Source: WYZ-LMO2 sp040514265
GTDB lineage: Archaea > Halobacteriota > Archaeoglobi > Archaeoglobales > Archaeoglobaceae
Direction of reading: 5' to 3'
DNA: 20,823 bases
NCBI GenBank assembly: GCA_040514265.1
Contig: JBEVCD010000042.1
Coordinates: 1-20,823 of the forward strand
Positions 1-6,506 of this stretch are shown here, in pieces. The position numbers and the translations under genes are program-made. Below the pieces are notes generated by a model. It did not search any database, had not been told where the DNA came from, and saw only the letters and a program-made list of their open reading frames with translations. Positions within the stretch are counted from its first letter, which is position 1. Each line of letters starts with the position of its first letter.

Positions 1-220
1 CTCATAAGGACTAACTCGTTCCTCTCCACATCTATCGCTGCATAGACGTAGTAAAGTTTTTTGTTCGCCTTTACGACGGTCTCGTCTATCGCTATCAGGT
101 TTCTTTGCTTCTTCTCCGTAGTTTTCCCTCAAACTTTTTAATCCATCGATGTACTGATGATCTGCTGGATGAATTATGAAAATATTTTGGCTGTTCTTCT
201 CGTCGAAGAGCAGAGCAGAA
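1..220 (-). pseudogene. IS6/IS240-like DDE transposase fragment (frameshifted, cut by window edge)
   Basis: Read on the minus strand, this stretch first encodes a helix-turn-helix-like piece (SSRSSVHRWIKKF, about 180-140). After a frameshift near 105-125 it encodes the start of a DDE catalytic domain (NLIAIDETVVKANKK, about 104-60), then YVYAAIDVERNELVLM to the window edge. The IAIDET motif supplies the first catalytic Asp and is typical of archaeal IS6/IS240-like transposases. The two halves lie in different frames with a stop between them, so it reads as a relic. The rest of the gene lies outside the window, so an intact neighbouring copy cannot be excluded. It has no close sequence match to the second transposase relic at 3055-3605, though the family appears to be the same. 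Confidence 0.6.
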
Positions 221-223
221 AAA

Positions 224-236
224 AACCTTATTAACA
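224..236 (+). promoter_or_regulatory. Putative TATA box of the ATPase gene
   Basis: An A-rich stretch followed by ccttattaaca is centred about 29 bases before the ATG at 259, the spacing expected for an archaeal promoter giving a leaderless or very short-leader transcript. No Shine-Dalgarno motif is visible before this ATG, which fits. Confidence 0.4.
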
Positions 237-258
237 CATGTGCTGAGCTAAGAGTAGT

Positions 259-1623
259 ATGCTAAAACTTAGAGAAGTCCACATCAAAAACTTTAAAAGC
301 TTGAGAGACTGTAAGCTTGAGCTTAGAAATTTTAATGTCTTGGTCGGTGCTAATGCTTCTGGTAAAACAAACTTAGTAGATTTGTTTTTGCTCTTAAGGA
401 AGATCTACGTTGAAAGAGAAATAAACCCTTTTAGATATTGGTGGGGTTATCAAAACGCTGTTTGGAACAGAAGAGAGGAGCTTGACATTACTGTGAGGTT
501 TTTGTTTGAGTACATATACGGTGAAGGGGAATATAATGTCAGTTTTGAGACTACTTTTACGGGTAGAGGTGGGAGATTTGATATTTTAAGGGAAAAACTT
601 GAGGTTGAAGGAATTTTTAGCTTGGAATTGGAAGGTAACGTTCTAACTATCACTCATTCCGAAGATTTTCTATTAAGTCAGATAGAAAATTTAGAACGTT
701 ATGCAAAAAAAGAGTATTTACCTCCCCCCTTAAGACACAAGTTTGGGGGGCTTAGCAAAGGGAAAATTGTTGAAGCACTTAAGGAACAAACGGTATTCAC
801 AGAATTCATAAACTCGGTACTGTATATTACTAAAGAAGGAAGAGCCTATTACCCACTATTTCGACAAGGAATTGTCATCCTGCCAGTAGAAACTCCTGAA
901 AGAAGGTTCGAATACCTAATCATAATTAGCCCTCCTGTGAAAGAAAAAGTATCTGCAAACATTCGAAAAAGAGCTTTTGTTCCTGTGCCTTTATTTACCG
1001 CTTTATTAGAGGATTTGTCTGAATTACTTTCACGGTTACTCGTACTTAAGCTGAATATAGATGAAATTAAACGACCATCACCACTAAAAAAGGAAGAGTG
1101 GCTTTCTGTTGATGGTAGTAACCTAAATTCTGTCCTATACAACATTTACCTCAAAAAGAATAGAGTACCCGAAAGAATTGCAACAATACTATCATATCTT
1201 TTCCCAAACATCAATGTAGAACCTTCAATTACGGAAGACCAAAGAGTTTATATTAAAATATACGAGGATGATTTAGAATTACCGCCGGTTTGCATAGCAG
1301 ATGGATTGTACAAATTACTCGCAATCCTTTCAGCTTTGGAATTAGAACCATCCTTGCTTATCATCGATGAAATTGAGAACTCTCTGCACCCAAAAACTCT
1401 CGAAAAACTGTTGGATGAATTAAAATCGAGCGATACGACAGTCATAGTGACAACTCACTCACCAGTAGTCGTTGATATGACTGAACCCGAAGATTTGGTT
1501 ATCGTTGAAAAATTCGCTGGTGAGACGAAGTTCAGGAGAATCAAAAATCCAGAAGAAATAAAGAAAAAGCTCAGGGAAGCCGGGATAACGTTTAGCGAAG
1601 GCTGGTTGTATGGCGAAATTTAG
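259..1623 (+). CDS. ABC/OLD-type AAA family ATPase (AAA_15/AAA_21-like), candidate defence ATPase
   Basis: A 454-residue SMC/RecF-like ATPase. It begins with the usual beta strand and KNFKSL motif, followed by Walker A GANASGKT (residues 30-37). The C-terminal half has a signature-like ADGLYKLLAIL segment (around 345), Walker B LLIIDEIENS with Asp370/Glu371, and the switch His400 in TTHSP. The middle (about 60-330) is lineage-specific and unrecognised. Unlike OLD-family nucleases, it has no C-terminal TOPRIM domain: the chain ends about 50 residues after the switch histidine. A separate overlapping gene seems to supply that module. The gene is AT-richer than the ribosomal and metabolic genes to its right and lies between transposase relics, suggesting horizontal acquisition. 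By analogy with two-gene ATPase/TOPRIM systems such as PARIS, a role in anti-phage or anti-plasmid defence is inferred. No direct target is visible. Confidence 0.8.
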   Translation: MLKLREVHIKNFKSLRDCKLELRNFNVLVGANASGKTNLVDLFLLLRKIYVEREINPFRYWWGYQNAVWNRREELDITVRFLFEYIYGEGEYNVSFETTFTGRGGRFDILREKLEVEGIFSLELEGNVLTITHSEDFLLSQIENLERYAKKEYLPPPLRHKFGGLSKGKIVEALKEQTVFTEFINSVLYITKEGRAYYPLFRQGIVILPVETPERRFEYLIIISPPVKEKVSANIRKRAFVPVPLFTALLEDLSELLSRLLVLKLNIDEIKRPSPLKKEEWLSVDGSNLNSVLYNIYLKKNRVPERIATILSYLFPNINVEPSITEDQRVYIKIYEDDLELPPVCIADGLYKLLAILSALELEPSLLIIDEIENSLHPKTLEKLLDELKSSDTTVIVTTHSPVVVDMTEPEDLVIVEKFAGETKFRRIKNPEEIKKKLREAGITFSEGWLYGEI

Positions 1624-2134
1624 AATGTTCGTAGAAGATAAGTATGGTCCAGAATTTTTTGAAAAGCTCATAGATCGAATTAAAGAGGTGGGCTTAATCC
1701 CAGAAGACATAATAGTTAAACCATCTAAACCTCCGGCAGACTGTAATCCGAAAATAGACCGAGCTATAAAGTCAGCTCTATCATTCGGATACGACAGAGT
1801 GATACTCGTTATTGACGGGGATGGAAATCCAGAAGAAAAACAGAAAAGAGCAGAATCTCATATTCCACCAGAATTCAAAGACAGAGTGGATGTAATCGTT
1901 TTTGAATACGAAGCTGAAGAGTGGATATGCGAATCTTTGGGAATTCGATACAGTAGCTACACTAAACCGTCTAAAGCTCTAAATGATTGGCTTAGAAATA
2001 AAGAGGGAAAGAAATACCACAAAAGAGATTTACCGAAGTTCGTTAGCAAACTCGATTTAGCTTTGCTAAATAGAAACGATAGAACCTTTAAAAATTTAAT
2101 AAAATTACTGAATATAAAAACTAAAAGGAGCTAA
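1610..2134 (+). CDS. Small TOPRIM-like (DUF4276/OLD-nuclease-like) partner protein
   Basis: A 174-residue protein whose ATG overlaps the end of the ATPase gene by 14 bases in another frame, so the two are almost surely co-translated. The layout fits a minimal TOPRIM fold: an early acidic residue after a beta strand (FVED, Glu9), then a strand ending in VILVIDGDG (Asp69, Asp71), then a third acidic segment FEYEAEEWI (Glu99-Glu104). Such Glu...DxD...Glu sets bind metal in OLD-family nucleases and in DUF4276/DUF4435 proteins. The last 60 residues are basic and carry no recognised domain. The family assignment comes from motif order and operon context, not from a database match, so TOPRIM is an inference. 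A nuclease, or an effector released by the ATPase, is the most likely role. Confidence 0.6.
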   Translation: MAKFRMFVEDKYGPEFFEKLIDRIKEVGLIPEDIIVKPSKPPADCNPKIDRAIKSALSFGYDRVILVIDGDGNPEEKQKRAESHIPPEFKDRVDVIVFEYEAEEWICESLGIRYSSYTKPSKALNDWLRNKEGKKYHKRDLPKFVSKLDLALLNRNDRTFKNLIKLLNIKTKRS

Positions 2135-2151
2135 AAAATTAGGGTTCAGCA

Positions 2152-2177
2152 GATGTTCGCACTAGTTAACGAACATC
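2152..2177. repeat. Perfect 8-bp inverted repeat (hairpin), possible IS200/IS605-type end
   Basis: Positions 2152-2159 (gatgttcg) pair perfectly with 2170-2177 (cgaacatc) around a 10-base loop. It lies just downstream, on the minus strand, of the possible TnpB tail at 2182-2259. Subterminal hairpins mark the ends of IS200/IS605 elements, so it could be an element end. It also lies about 20 bases past the stop of the TOPRIM-like gene, where it could act as an mRNA 3' structure. Confidence 0.4.
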
Positions 2178-2181
2178 CGCC

Positions 2182-2310
2182 TTAGGTCACATCAACCTCG
2201 GCTCTCTCAGGGTTCATCGGGGGGCATATCACCAGTCTCGCACCCCTTTCAGGGTAGCCTCACATCTTTAGCCTGAATCCGCCACATCCCCTCTTGTGAG
2301 GTTTCAGCGC
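2182..2310 (-). pseudogene. Possible C-terminal remnant of an IS200/IS605 TnpB-like gene
   Basis: On the minus strand, an open stretch at about 2259-2182 ends in CPPMNPERAEVDVT and a TAA. A different frame just upstream (about 2310-2255) reads AETSQEGMWRIQAKD. Short Pro- and Glu-rich tails of this kind, directly followed by a hairpin, occur at the ends of some archaeal tnpB genes. None of the diagnostic TnpB motifs (zinc-finger CxxC pairs, RuvC acidic residues) is visible, because the expected upstream part is missing or scrambled. This is a weak assignment and the stretch may simply be non-coding. Confidence 0.25.
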
Positions 2311-2640
2311 TTAACGAGCTATGTACAAATTCGAGGAGGTGTGTACAGATGCGTTGTCCCACGAATGCTCACGAAATCTAAAGCTATCTCGCAAGGCGTG
2401 TTCTGTTGAAAATTTTGGTAAGAAAGAGAAAGAATTTCCACCCTCTGTAGGCCACAGGAATCGAGGATACTCGATGAATTCAGAACTATTTCTTCGGTTT
2501 CTCTCTTGTATATCTACAGGACCCTCTTGCATGCTTCATAATGCTTCCTCCGTTATCTTCACAAGCCTACCTCGTCATTCACTATCATGGCTTTTTTCAA
2601 CAAAGTGAGAGAATTTCCCTGAAACTGCTAAGTCGTTAGA
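2311..2640. other. Gap with no recognisable gene
   Basis: Short open frames exist on both strands here (up to 95 codons), but none has a convincing ribosome-binding site, a recognisable motif or a neighbour partner. The stretch sits between the possible TnpB tail and the decayed DUF5678-like genes and is best read as mobile-element debris. Confidence 0.4.
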
Positions 2641-2641
2641 C

Positions 2642-2650
2642 CTTTATAAT
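2642..2650 (+). promoter_or_regulatory. TATA box upstream of the decayed DUF5678-like gene
   Basis: The sequence ctttataat is centred about 31 bases before the ATG at 2677, and a perfect GGAGG ribosome-binding site (2666-2670) follows. The expression signals therefore outlast the open reading frame they once served. Confidence 0.5.
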
Positions 2651-2676
2651 CTTAAATCAAGTTTTGGAGGGAAACG

Positions 2677-2900
2677 ATGAAAATAGATAAAATATAAAAA
2701 AGAAGTATAGGGATGAATGAGTACTTATTAAGGTTCTGAAGGTTGACAAATTTGGAACACCAGTTGAGGGTGAAGTTATCGCACATAGCAAGTCAAGAGA
2801 TGAGATATACGAGAAGCAGAGAAGTATGAAAGGAAATCTAGCAATCATCTATGCTGGTGAGATACCAAAAGTAGGCTACGTGTTAGTTAAAATTTATTAA
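2677..2900 (+). pseudogene. DUF5678-like small protein, inactivated by frameshift and stop
   Basis: After a GGAGG ribosome-binding site, the ATG opens only six codons (MKIDKI) before a stop. In the next frame the text resumes as IKKKYRDE, meets a TGA where the family would probably have Trp, then runs cleanly to the TAA at 2898: VLKVDKFGTPVEGEV, IAHSKSRDEIYEKQR, GNLAIIYAGEIPKVGY. The central part resembles small archaeal DUF5678-type proteins, which often sit beside retroviral-type aspartic protease-like genes. At least two lesions are needed to explain the present sequence, so it is probably dead. TGA recoding or programmed frameshifting is unlikely but not excluded. Confidence 0.6.
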
Positions 2901-2931
2901 TATCTTTGAATAAATATTAGGGGTGTAAGAA

Positions 2932-3048
2932 ATGAAAGCTGAAGAGTTTCTACTAAAACACTCTCAAGAACTTTCCAAAAAGATGCTGGTAAATACATTG
3001 CAGTAATCGGAGATGAGACTGTCAAGATAACCACCTCCAATAATTTAT
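2932..3048 (+). pseudogene. Second DUF5678-like small gene, frameshifted and truncated
   Basis: The ATG at 2932 follows a weak purine stretch (gggg at 2920). It opens with MKAEEFLLKHSQELSKK, then shifts frame at about 2982 and continues as DAGKYIAVIGDETVKI before ending at a TAG near 3048. The pattern of a short helical N-terminus, then GKYIAVIGDE, is typical of DUF5678 proteins. The normal C-terminal half is missing and transposase sequence begins directly after it, suggesting loss through the insertion. With the preceding relic it forms a decayed tandem pair. Confidence 0.5.
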
Positions 3049-3054
3049 AGAATG

Positions 3055-3605
3055 CCATAAAGCTCTCCAACCAGCTCTAAACCGAATTGAAGGAAAAGTT
3101 GTACGGAAACATCCAGAACCTCTTTATCCTCTCCTTCAGCTGAGAAAAGAACATTTCAACTGCATTTCTCTCGCCAAACGTTTCGTGCTTGTACTTTAGC
3201 CCTAACCTCTTGAAAGCCCATACCAGGGACCTCCGTCAACGAATTCCGGTTTGTTCTCGCTGAGAAAAACGTAGCTTGATCTACCCCTTCCCTTGCCAAA
3301 TGGCCAAGCGTTCTTTGGTATAGCTATTGCTGACCAGACAAAAAATCTGAGTATTTTTCAAGCTTCATCTTCGTCTCGTCTATAGCTATAAGCCTTCTAT
3401 TTTTTGAATGTATGATGGTTTAATAACCTCCTCTAGTCTGTGATAAAATAAGTTCTTACAGACTCGTGACCGAAGAAATATAATAGTGCTGCAAGTATTT
3501 TTAGTCTGACATCTTTTCTGTTCCTCTTGAAAATTTTTCTAGCTTCGATTTCATGTATCAGCTGGTTAACGTTGGTCTCATAAGTTGTATCTATGCTATT
3601 TATAA
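3055..3605 (-). pseudogene. IS6/IS240-like DDE transposase, multiply frameshifted
   Basis: Read on the minus strand, nearly the whole transposase is recognisable but spread over several frames. An N-terminal helical region (DVRLKILAALLYFFGHESV, about 3515-3455) is followed by HRLEEVIKP (about 3440-3410). The first catalytic motif is RRLIAIDETKMK (about 3395-3362), the second VDGGPWYGLSRGLGLKY (about 3240-3190), and the third ERNAVEMFFSQLKER (about 3175-3130), followed by an in-frame stop and SWLESFMAFYKL at the end. The three acidic motifs of a DDE enzyme are all present, but at least three frameshifts and several stops mean it cannot be translated. Terminal inverted repeats are not clear. 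Confidence 0.75.
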
Positions 3606-3677
3606 TTTATTGTTATCTTGACATCTCCGCTTGCCCGAACCGAAAAGGTTATCTCGAAGAGTCCGTAACTACTTAAC

Positions 3678-3944
3678 ATGAAGGCTCCCTACGTTAGGGA
3701 GTACAAGCAGAGCAAATCCCGCGGTAAGGACTATATGGTCAGGTGCGACGGCTGCGGGCGTAAGGTTCCGAGGTTCAAGACCTTTACAGCTTACAGGGGT
3801 TTCAGGCTCGATTATGAGATAATAAAGATGGTTGGTGAGAAGAACGTCCATCTCAACACCTACAAAGCCTACTACTGCCCCAAGTGCGCGAGAAACTTTG
3901 GAATCGTTCAGCCCGGAAAGCTCGGAAGGAGAAGGAATTACTGA
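3678..3944 (+). CDS. Zinc-ribbon protein resembling ribosomal protein eS26
   Basis: An 88-residue, strongly basic protein with two cysteine pairs (Cys23/Cys26 in VRCDGCGRKVPRFKT; Cys67/Cys70 in YYCPKCARN) and a basic Arg/Lys tail. The order of a CxxC followed by VP-R-K, then a YYC-CA pair, recalls eS26, a small-subunit ribosomal protein known mainly from eukaryotes and Crenarchaeota. Here the spacer is shorter and the N-terminus differs, so it may be a distant homologue or an unrelated RNA-binding zinc protein. The ATG at 3678 has no clear Shine-Dalgarno motif, so the message may be leaderless. It converges on rpo3: the two genes overlap by 7 bases at their 3' ends. Ribosomal neighbours support a translation role, but that is inference. 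Confidence 0.7.
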   Translation: MKAPYVREYKQSKSRGKDYMVRCDGCGRKVPRFKTFTAYRGFRLDYEIIKMVGEKNVHLNTYKAYYCPKCARNFGIVQPGKLGRRRNY

Positions 3945-4729
3945 ATTTCCGCTAGTATTTCGTTCATTTTTTCCGCTTTTTCCACCAGAATTTCGAGTGC
4001 TTTCCTCATCACAGTCCTCAACGGCAGAGCTCCGGTCGACTCCACCGTGAACAGAAATCTGTCGGTCTCGACGACTCTTATTGCCCTGGACTCGCAGACC
4101 TTTTCGCATTCCTGGCAGAAGGAGCAATCGAGCTCGTTTACAACCTCTACTCGCCCGTCTTTAAGTTCCAGAACTCTGCGAGGACAAGCTTCCACGCAGT
4201 CGCCGCAGCCGTTGCAGTTCTCCACCTCTATCTTCGGGATTATTTTGTAGGCGCACACGGATACTGGCTGGAACTTCGCGTGCTCCTTGCCAGTTCCAAG
4301 TCTCGCAACAGCCTCGACCATCAGTTGCTGATCTTTGTAGAGTTCCACGACGGGGATATTGTCGAACGCGAAGTGTGTTTCCGGATCGTCGCTTACGAAG
4401 TCCCCGGAGTAGACGACTTTCGGACCCTCGACGTTCAGCCTGAAGCTCACCTGGCAGTTCGGACAGCCTTCGCCACCACAGCTGCACTCACTCTGGAAGT
4501 TGAACTTTTCGAGGTTCGTTTTTATCGGTATCATAGCCAGACGGTGGGCGATTATCTCGTCGTAGAAGTAACTGGTGTTGACGTAGATGTCGACATAGTC
4601 CACGGCGAGTGTAGGGACCAAGCTCTTCATCGCCCTCCTGAAGGAGTTCGCCAGCGCAACCGATGCGTTTCTCAGTATAAATTTTATTGAATATTCGGTT
4701 TCCTCAAGAACCTCGATTTCGGGCTTCAT
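3938..4729 (-). CDS. rpo3: DNA-directed RNA polymerase subunit D (Rpo3) with two 4Fe-4S motifs
   Basis: This 263-residue subunit is the archaeal counterpart of bacterial RpoA and eukaryotic Rpb3. It pairs with Rpo11 to seed RNA polymerase assembly. The N-terminal dimerisation part (about 1-75) contains the conserved NSFRRAM and AHRLAMIPI segments. An inserted ferredoxin-like domain carries two complete cluster motifs: Cys172, 175, 178 and 182 (CxxCxxCxxxCP), and Cys202, 205, 208 and 212. A further Cys group at 82-92 (CSC...CPNC) may bind zinc. Many archaea have lost one or both clusters; here both look intact. Its ATG overlaps the rps11 stop (TGATG), so it is the last gene of the rps13 operon. 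The next genes of the usual archaeal cluster (rpl18e, rpl13, rps9) do not follow. Confidence 0.95.
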   Translation of the reverse strand: MKPEIEVLEETEYSIKFILRNASVALANSFRRAMKSLVPTLAVDYVDIYVNTSYFYDEIIAHRLAMIPIKTNLEKFNFQSECSCGGEGCPNCQVSFRLNVEGPKVVYSGDFVSDDPETHFAFDNIPVVELYKDQQLMVEAVARLGTGKEHAKFQPVSVCAYKIIPKIEVENCNGCGDCVEACPRRVLELKDGRVEVVNELDCSFCQECEKVCESRAIRVVETDRFLFTVESTGALPLRTVMRKALEILVEKAEKMNEILAEIQ

Positions 4730-5127
4730 CAGACTCTCCTACCTCTCTTTCCGCCAGGTGGGCGAGTTCCGTCGTGCGGTATCGGCGTAACGTCTTCTAT
4801 CCTCCCTATCTTCAGACCAGCCCTGGCAAGGGCTCTTATCGCCGCCTGAGCGCCGGGTCCTGGGGTTATGCTCTTGTTGCCGCCCGGAGCTCTCACCTTT
4901 ATGTGCACACCCTCTATCCCCTTCTCCTTCGCTATCGCCGCAGCCCTGAGCGCTGCCTGCATGGCGGTGTAGGGGTTACCCTCATCCCTGTCGGCTTTGA
5001 CTATCATTCCGCCGCTAACCCTCGCTATCGTCTCAGCTCCGGTTATGTCGGTTATCGTGATTATCGTGTTGTTGTAGCTGCTGAATATGTGGACTATACC
5101 CCACCTACCCTTCTTCTTCTCCGCCAT
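4729..5127 (-). CDS. rps11: 30S ribosomal protein uS11
   Basis: A 132-residue protein with the full uS11 pattern: WGIVHIFSSYNNTIITITD near the N-terminus, the GGMIVKADRDE and ARAPGG-type central segments, and the conserved basic C-terminus PIPHDGTRPPGGKRGRR. It sits on the platform of the small subunit and contacts the 3' region of 16S rRNA. Length matches archaeal homologues. It overlaps rps4 upstream and rpo3 downstream by one base each (TGATG), implying translational coupling along the operon. Confidence 0.97.
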   Translation of the reverse strand: MAEKKKGRWGIVHIFSSYNNTIITITDITGAETIARVSGGMIVKADRDEGNPYTAMQAALRAAAIAKEKGIEGVHIKVRAPGGNKSITPGPGAQAAIRALARAGLKIGRIEDVTPIPHDGTRPPGGKRGRRV

Positions 5128-5651
5128 CAGACCACCTCCCTACTCTCTTTCGCGAAGGGCGAGTTCTTGTAGTAAGATATCTTGCTTTCGAGCTCCCTCG
5201 TGACGATAAAACTCGGAGCAGTGACGCGGCGACCGTCGACGGCTATGTGTCCGTGCGTGATCAGCTGCCTCGCTTCCTTTATCGTCCTCGCGAGACCCTG
5301 CCTGTACACCATCGTCTGGAGTCTCCTTTCAAGGAAATCCTCGACGGAGAGGTTGAGTATGTCGTCGAGGGTCGCGTTCTCGGGCAGAATTCCCATTCTG
5401 TACAGCTTCGCTATTACCTTCGAAGCCACGGCTTTAGCCATCTCCCCTTCCCTGCCCGGCAGGTTTATCTTACCGAGGAGATCTCTGGCTACCCTTCTAT
5501 ACTTTCTCAGTATGTTCTGGAAGCGCCAGAGTTCCCTCTTGTTGCGGAGACCGTACTTTATAACGAGTTCTCTCTCCTTCTCCAACCTTGCTTTGTCCCA
5601 CGGGTGCGTCGGCGTTACGTACTTCTTCCTGTGCCTCTTCGGATCACCCAT
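5127..5651 (-). CDS. rps4: 30S ribosomal protein uS4
   Basis: A 174-residue archaeal-type uS4. The N-terminal MGDPKRHRKKYVTPTHPWD is characteristic of the archaeal and eukaryotic forms. The C-terminal half carries the S4 RNA-binding domain (about 100-165), recognisable from RRLQTMVYRQGLARTI and GHIAVDGRRV. The protein binds 16S rRNA early in 30S assembly. The start lies 9 bases after the rps13 stop, and the stop overlaps the rps11 start. The order rps13-rps4-rps11-rpo3 is the standard archaeal one. Confidence 0.97.
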   Translation of the reverse strand: MGDPKRHRKKYVTPTHPWDKARLEKERELVIKYGLRNKRELWRFQNILRKYRRVARDLLGKINLPGREGEMAKAVASKVIAKLYRMGILPENATLDDILNLSVEDFLERRLQTMVYRQGLARTIKEARQLITHGHIAVDGRRVTAPSFIVTRELESKISYYKNSPFAKESREVV

Positions 5652-5660
5652 AAGACCACC

Positions 5661-6101
5661 TCACTTCTTCCTCCTCTGCACACCGACCGTTCTTCCCGTC
5701 CTGCCGGTGGACCTCGTCCTCTGACCCCTCACCTTTTGACCCTTCGCGTGCCTTATGCCGCGGTAGCACTTCATCCTTATCAGGTTCTCTATGTCGATCA
5801 TCTTCGCTAGGTCTACGTCCTTGGCGAGCAGATGGAGGTTCTTGCCCGAGTAGGGGTCTTTCCTCCTGTTGAGCAACCAAGCCGGCAGTCGCTCTATCTC
5901 TTCTTCGACGAACTTTTTCAGCCTCTCTATCGTCGCATCGTCGAGCTCTCCGAGCTTCGCTCTTGGGTCGAGGTCCAGCTCGTTGACGATGCACTGAGCC
6001 ATCCTGATTCCAATTCCCTTTATACCCGTCAGCGCGAACATCACCGGCTTGTTACCGTCGAGATCCGTATCCGCGATCCTGACTATATGCTTGAAGGTCA
6101 T
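5661..6101 (-). CDS. rps13: 30S ribosomal protein uS13
   Basis: A 146-residue uS13 at the head of the operon. The open frame extends upstream to 6416, but the ATG at 6101 is the right start. It gives MTFKHIVRIADTDLDG, the length matches archaeal homologues, and GGTGAT lies a few bases upstream. The longer frame would run back through the promoter and into the tRNA gene. Family features include ALTGIKGIGIRMA near the N-terminus, the MKCYRGIRHAKG segment and the basic tail GQRTRSTGRTGRTVG, which reaches toward the P-site tRNA. The protein sits in the head of the small subunit. Confidence 0.96.
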   Translation of the reverse strand: MTFKHIVRIADTDLDGNKPVMFALTGIKGIGIRMAQCIVNELDLDPRAKLGELDDATIERLKKFVEEEIERLPAWLLNRRKDPYSGKNLHLLAKDVDLAKMIDIENLIRMKCYRGIRHAKGQKVRGQRTRSTGRTGRTVGVQRRKK

Positions 6102-6135
6102 ACCATCACCGCTGAAGATAGCGAAGCTTCGGACG

Positions 6136-6146
6136 ATATTTAAAAG
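6136..6146 (-). promoter_or_regulatory. TATA box of the rps13-rps4-rps11-rpo3 operon
   Basis: On the minus strand this reads cttttaaatat, about 35-45 bases before the rps13 ATG at 6101. It is the only strong TATA-like element in the gap between the tRNA gene and rps13. The remaining gap (6150-6387) shows no further gene. Confidence 0.55.
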
Positions 6147-6387
6147 TTGTCGGAGACCGAACTCTATCATTCTACATCCCTCAACGAAAGTATCCTCCCT
6201 CGCCCACGACGTTCCCCGAGCAAAGCGATCAGAACGGGTAAAATTACGAAGAGTCTGATCACCGTCGCGTCCGTCAATGATGCTACAATTCATCGTAAGT
6301 ATGCCTTTAATCCGGGCGCTAATGTGACAGCACTTATCTGCTAACATGTAGGAATTCGGGACTGGCGACATCAGAGAGGGAAGAAAT

Positions 6388-6461
6388 GCTCCGGCCGGGA
6401 TTTGAACCCGGGTCACGGGATCGAGAGTCCCGTATGATTGGCCGGGCTACACCACCGGAGC
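6388..6461 (-). tRNA. tRNA-Glu (anticodon CUC)
   Basis: The minus strand starts GCTCCGGTGGTGTAG and ends CCGGAGC, giving a perfect 7-bp acceptor stem. The anticodon arm CGGGA-CTCTCGA-TCCCG has a 7-base loop with U33 followed by CUC, reading GAG codons. The T arm CCGGG-TTCAAAT-CCCGG is complete. There is no intron, and the 3' CCA is not encoded (the next bases are ATTTCTT), so it is added after transcription. The 5' half closely matches known archaeal tRNA-Glu sequences. Confidence 0.95.
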
Positions 6462-6485
6462 TCGGTGTTTGTTGGGTGAGTGTGC

Positions 6486-6493
6486 TTATAAAA
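6486..6493 (-). promoter_or_regulatory. TATA box of the tRNA-Glu gene
   Basis: The minus strand reads ttttataa, centred about 28 bases upstream of the tRNA 5' end at 6461, the ideal distance for an archaeal promoter starting at or near the mature end. Confidence 0.6.
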
Positions 6494-6506
6494 CTTCTGC
6501 CCGAAT

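Noticed and set aside
2311..2608. Two overlapping small frames on opposite strands
   Set aside because: No recognisable domain, no good ribosome-binding site and decayed surroundings; treated as non-coding debris.
3036..3612. AT-rich similar ends flanking the second transposase relic as terminal inverted repeats
   Set aside because: aataatttatag on the left and aataaattata on the reverse of the right look alike, but both are low-complexity AT sequence and the match breaks quickly.
6102..6416. Upstream extension of the rps13 frame to 251 codons
   Set aside because: It would read through the operon promoter and into the tRNA-Glu gene and gives no homology to uS13; the ATG at 6101 gives the normal length.
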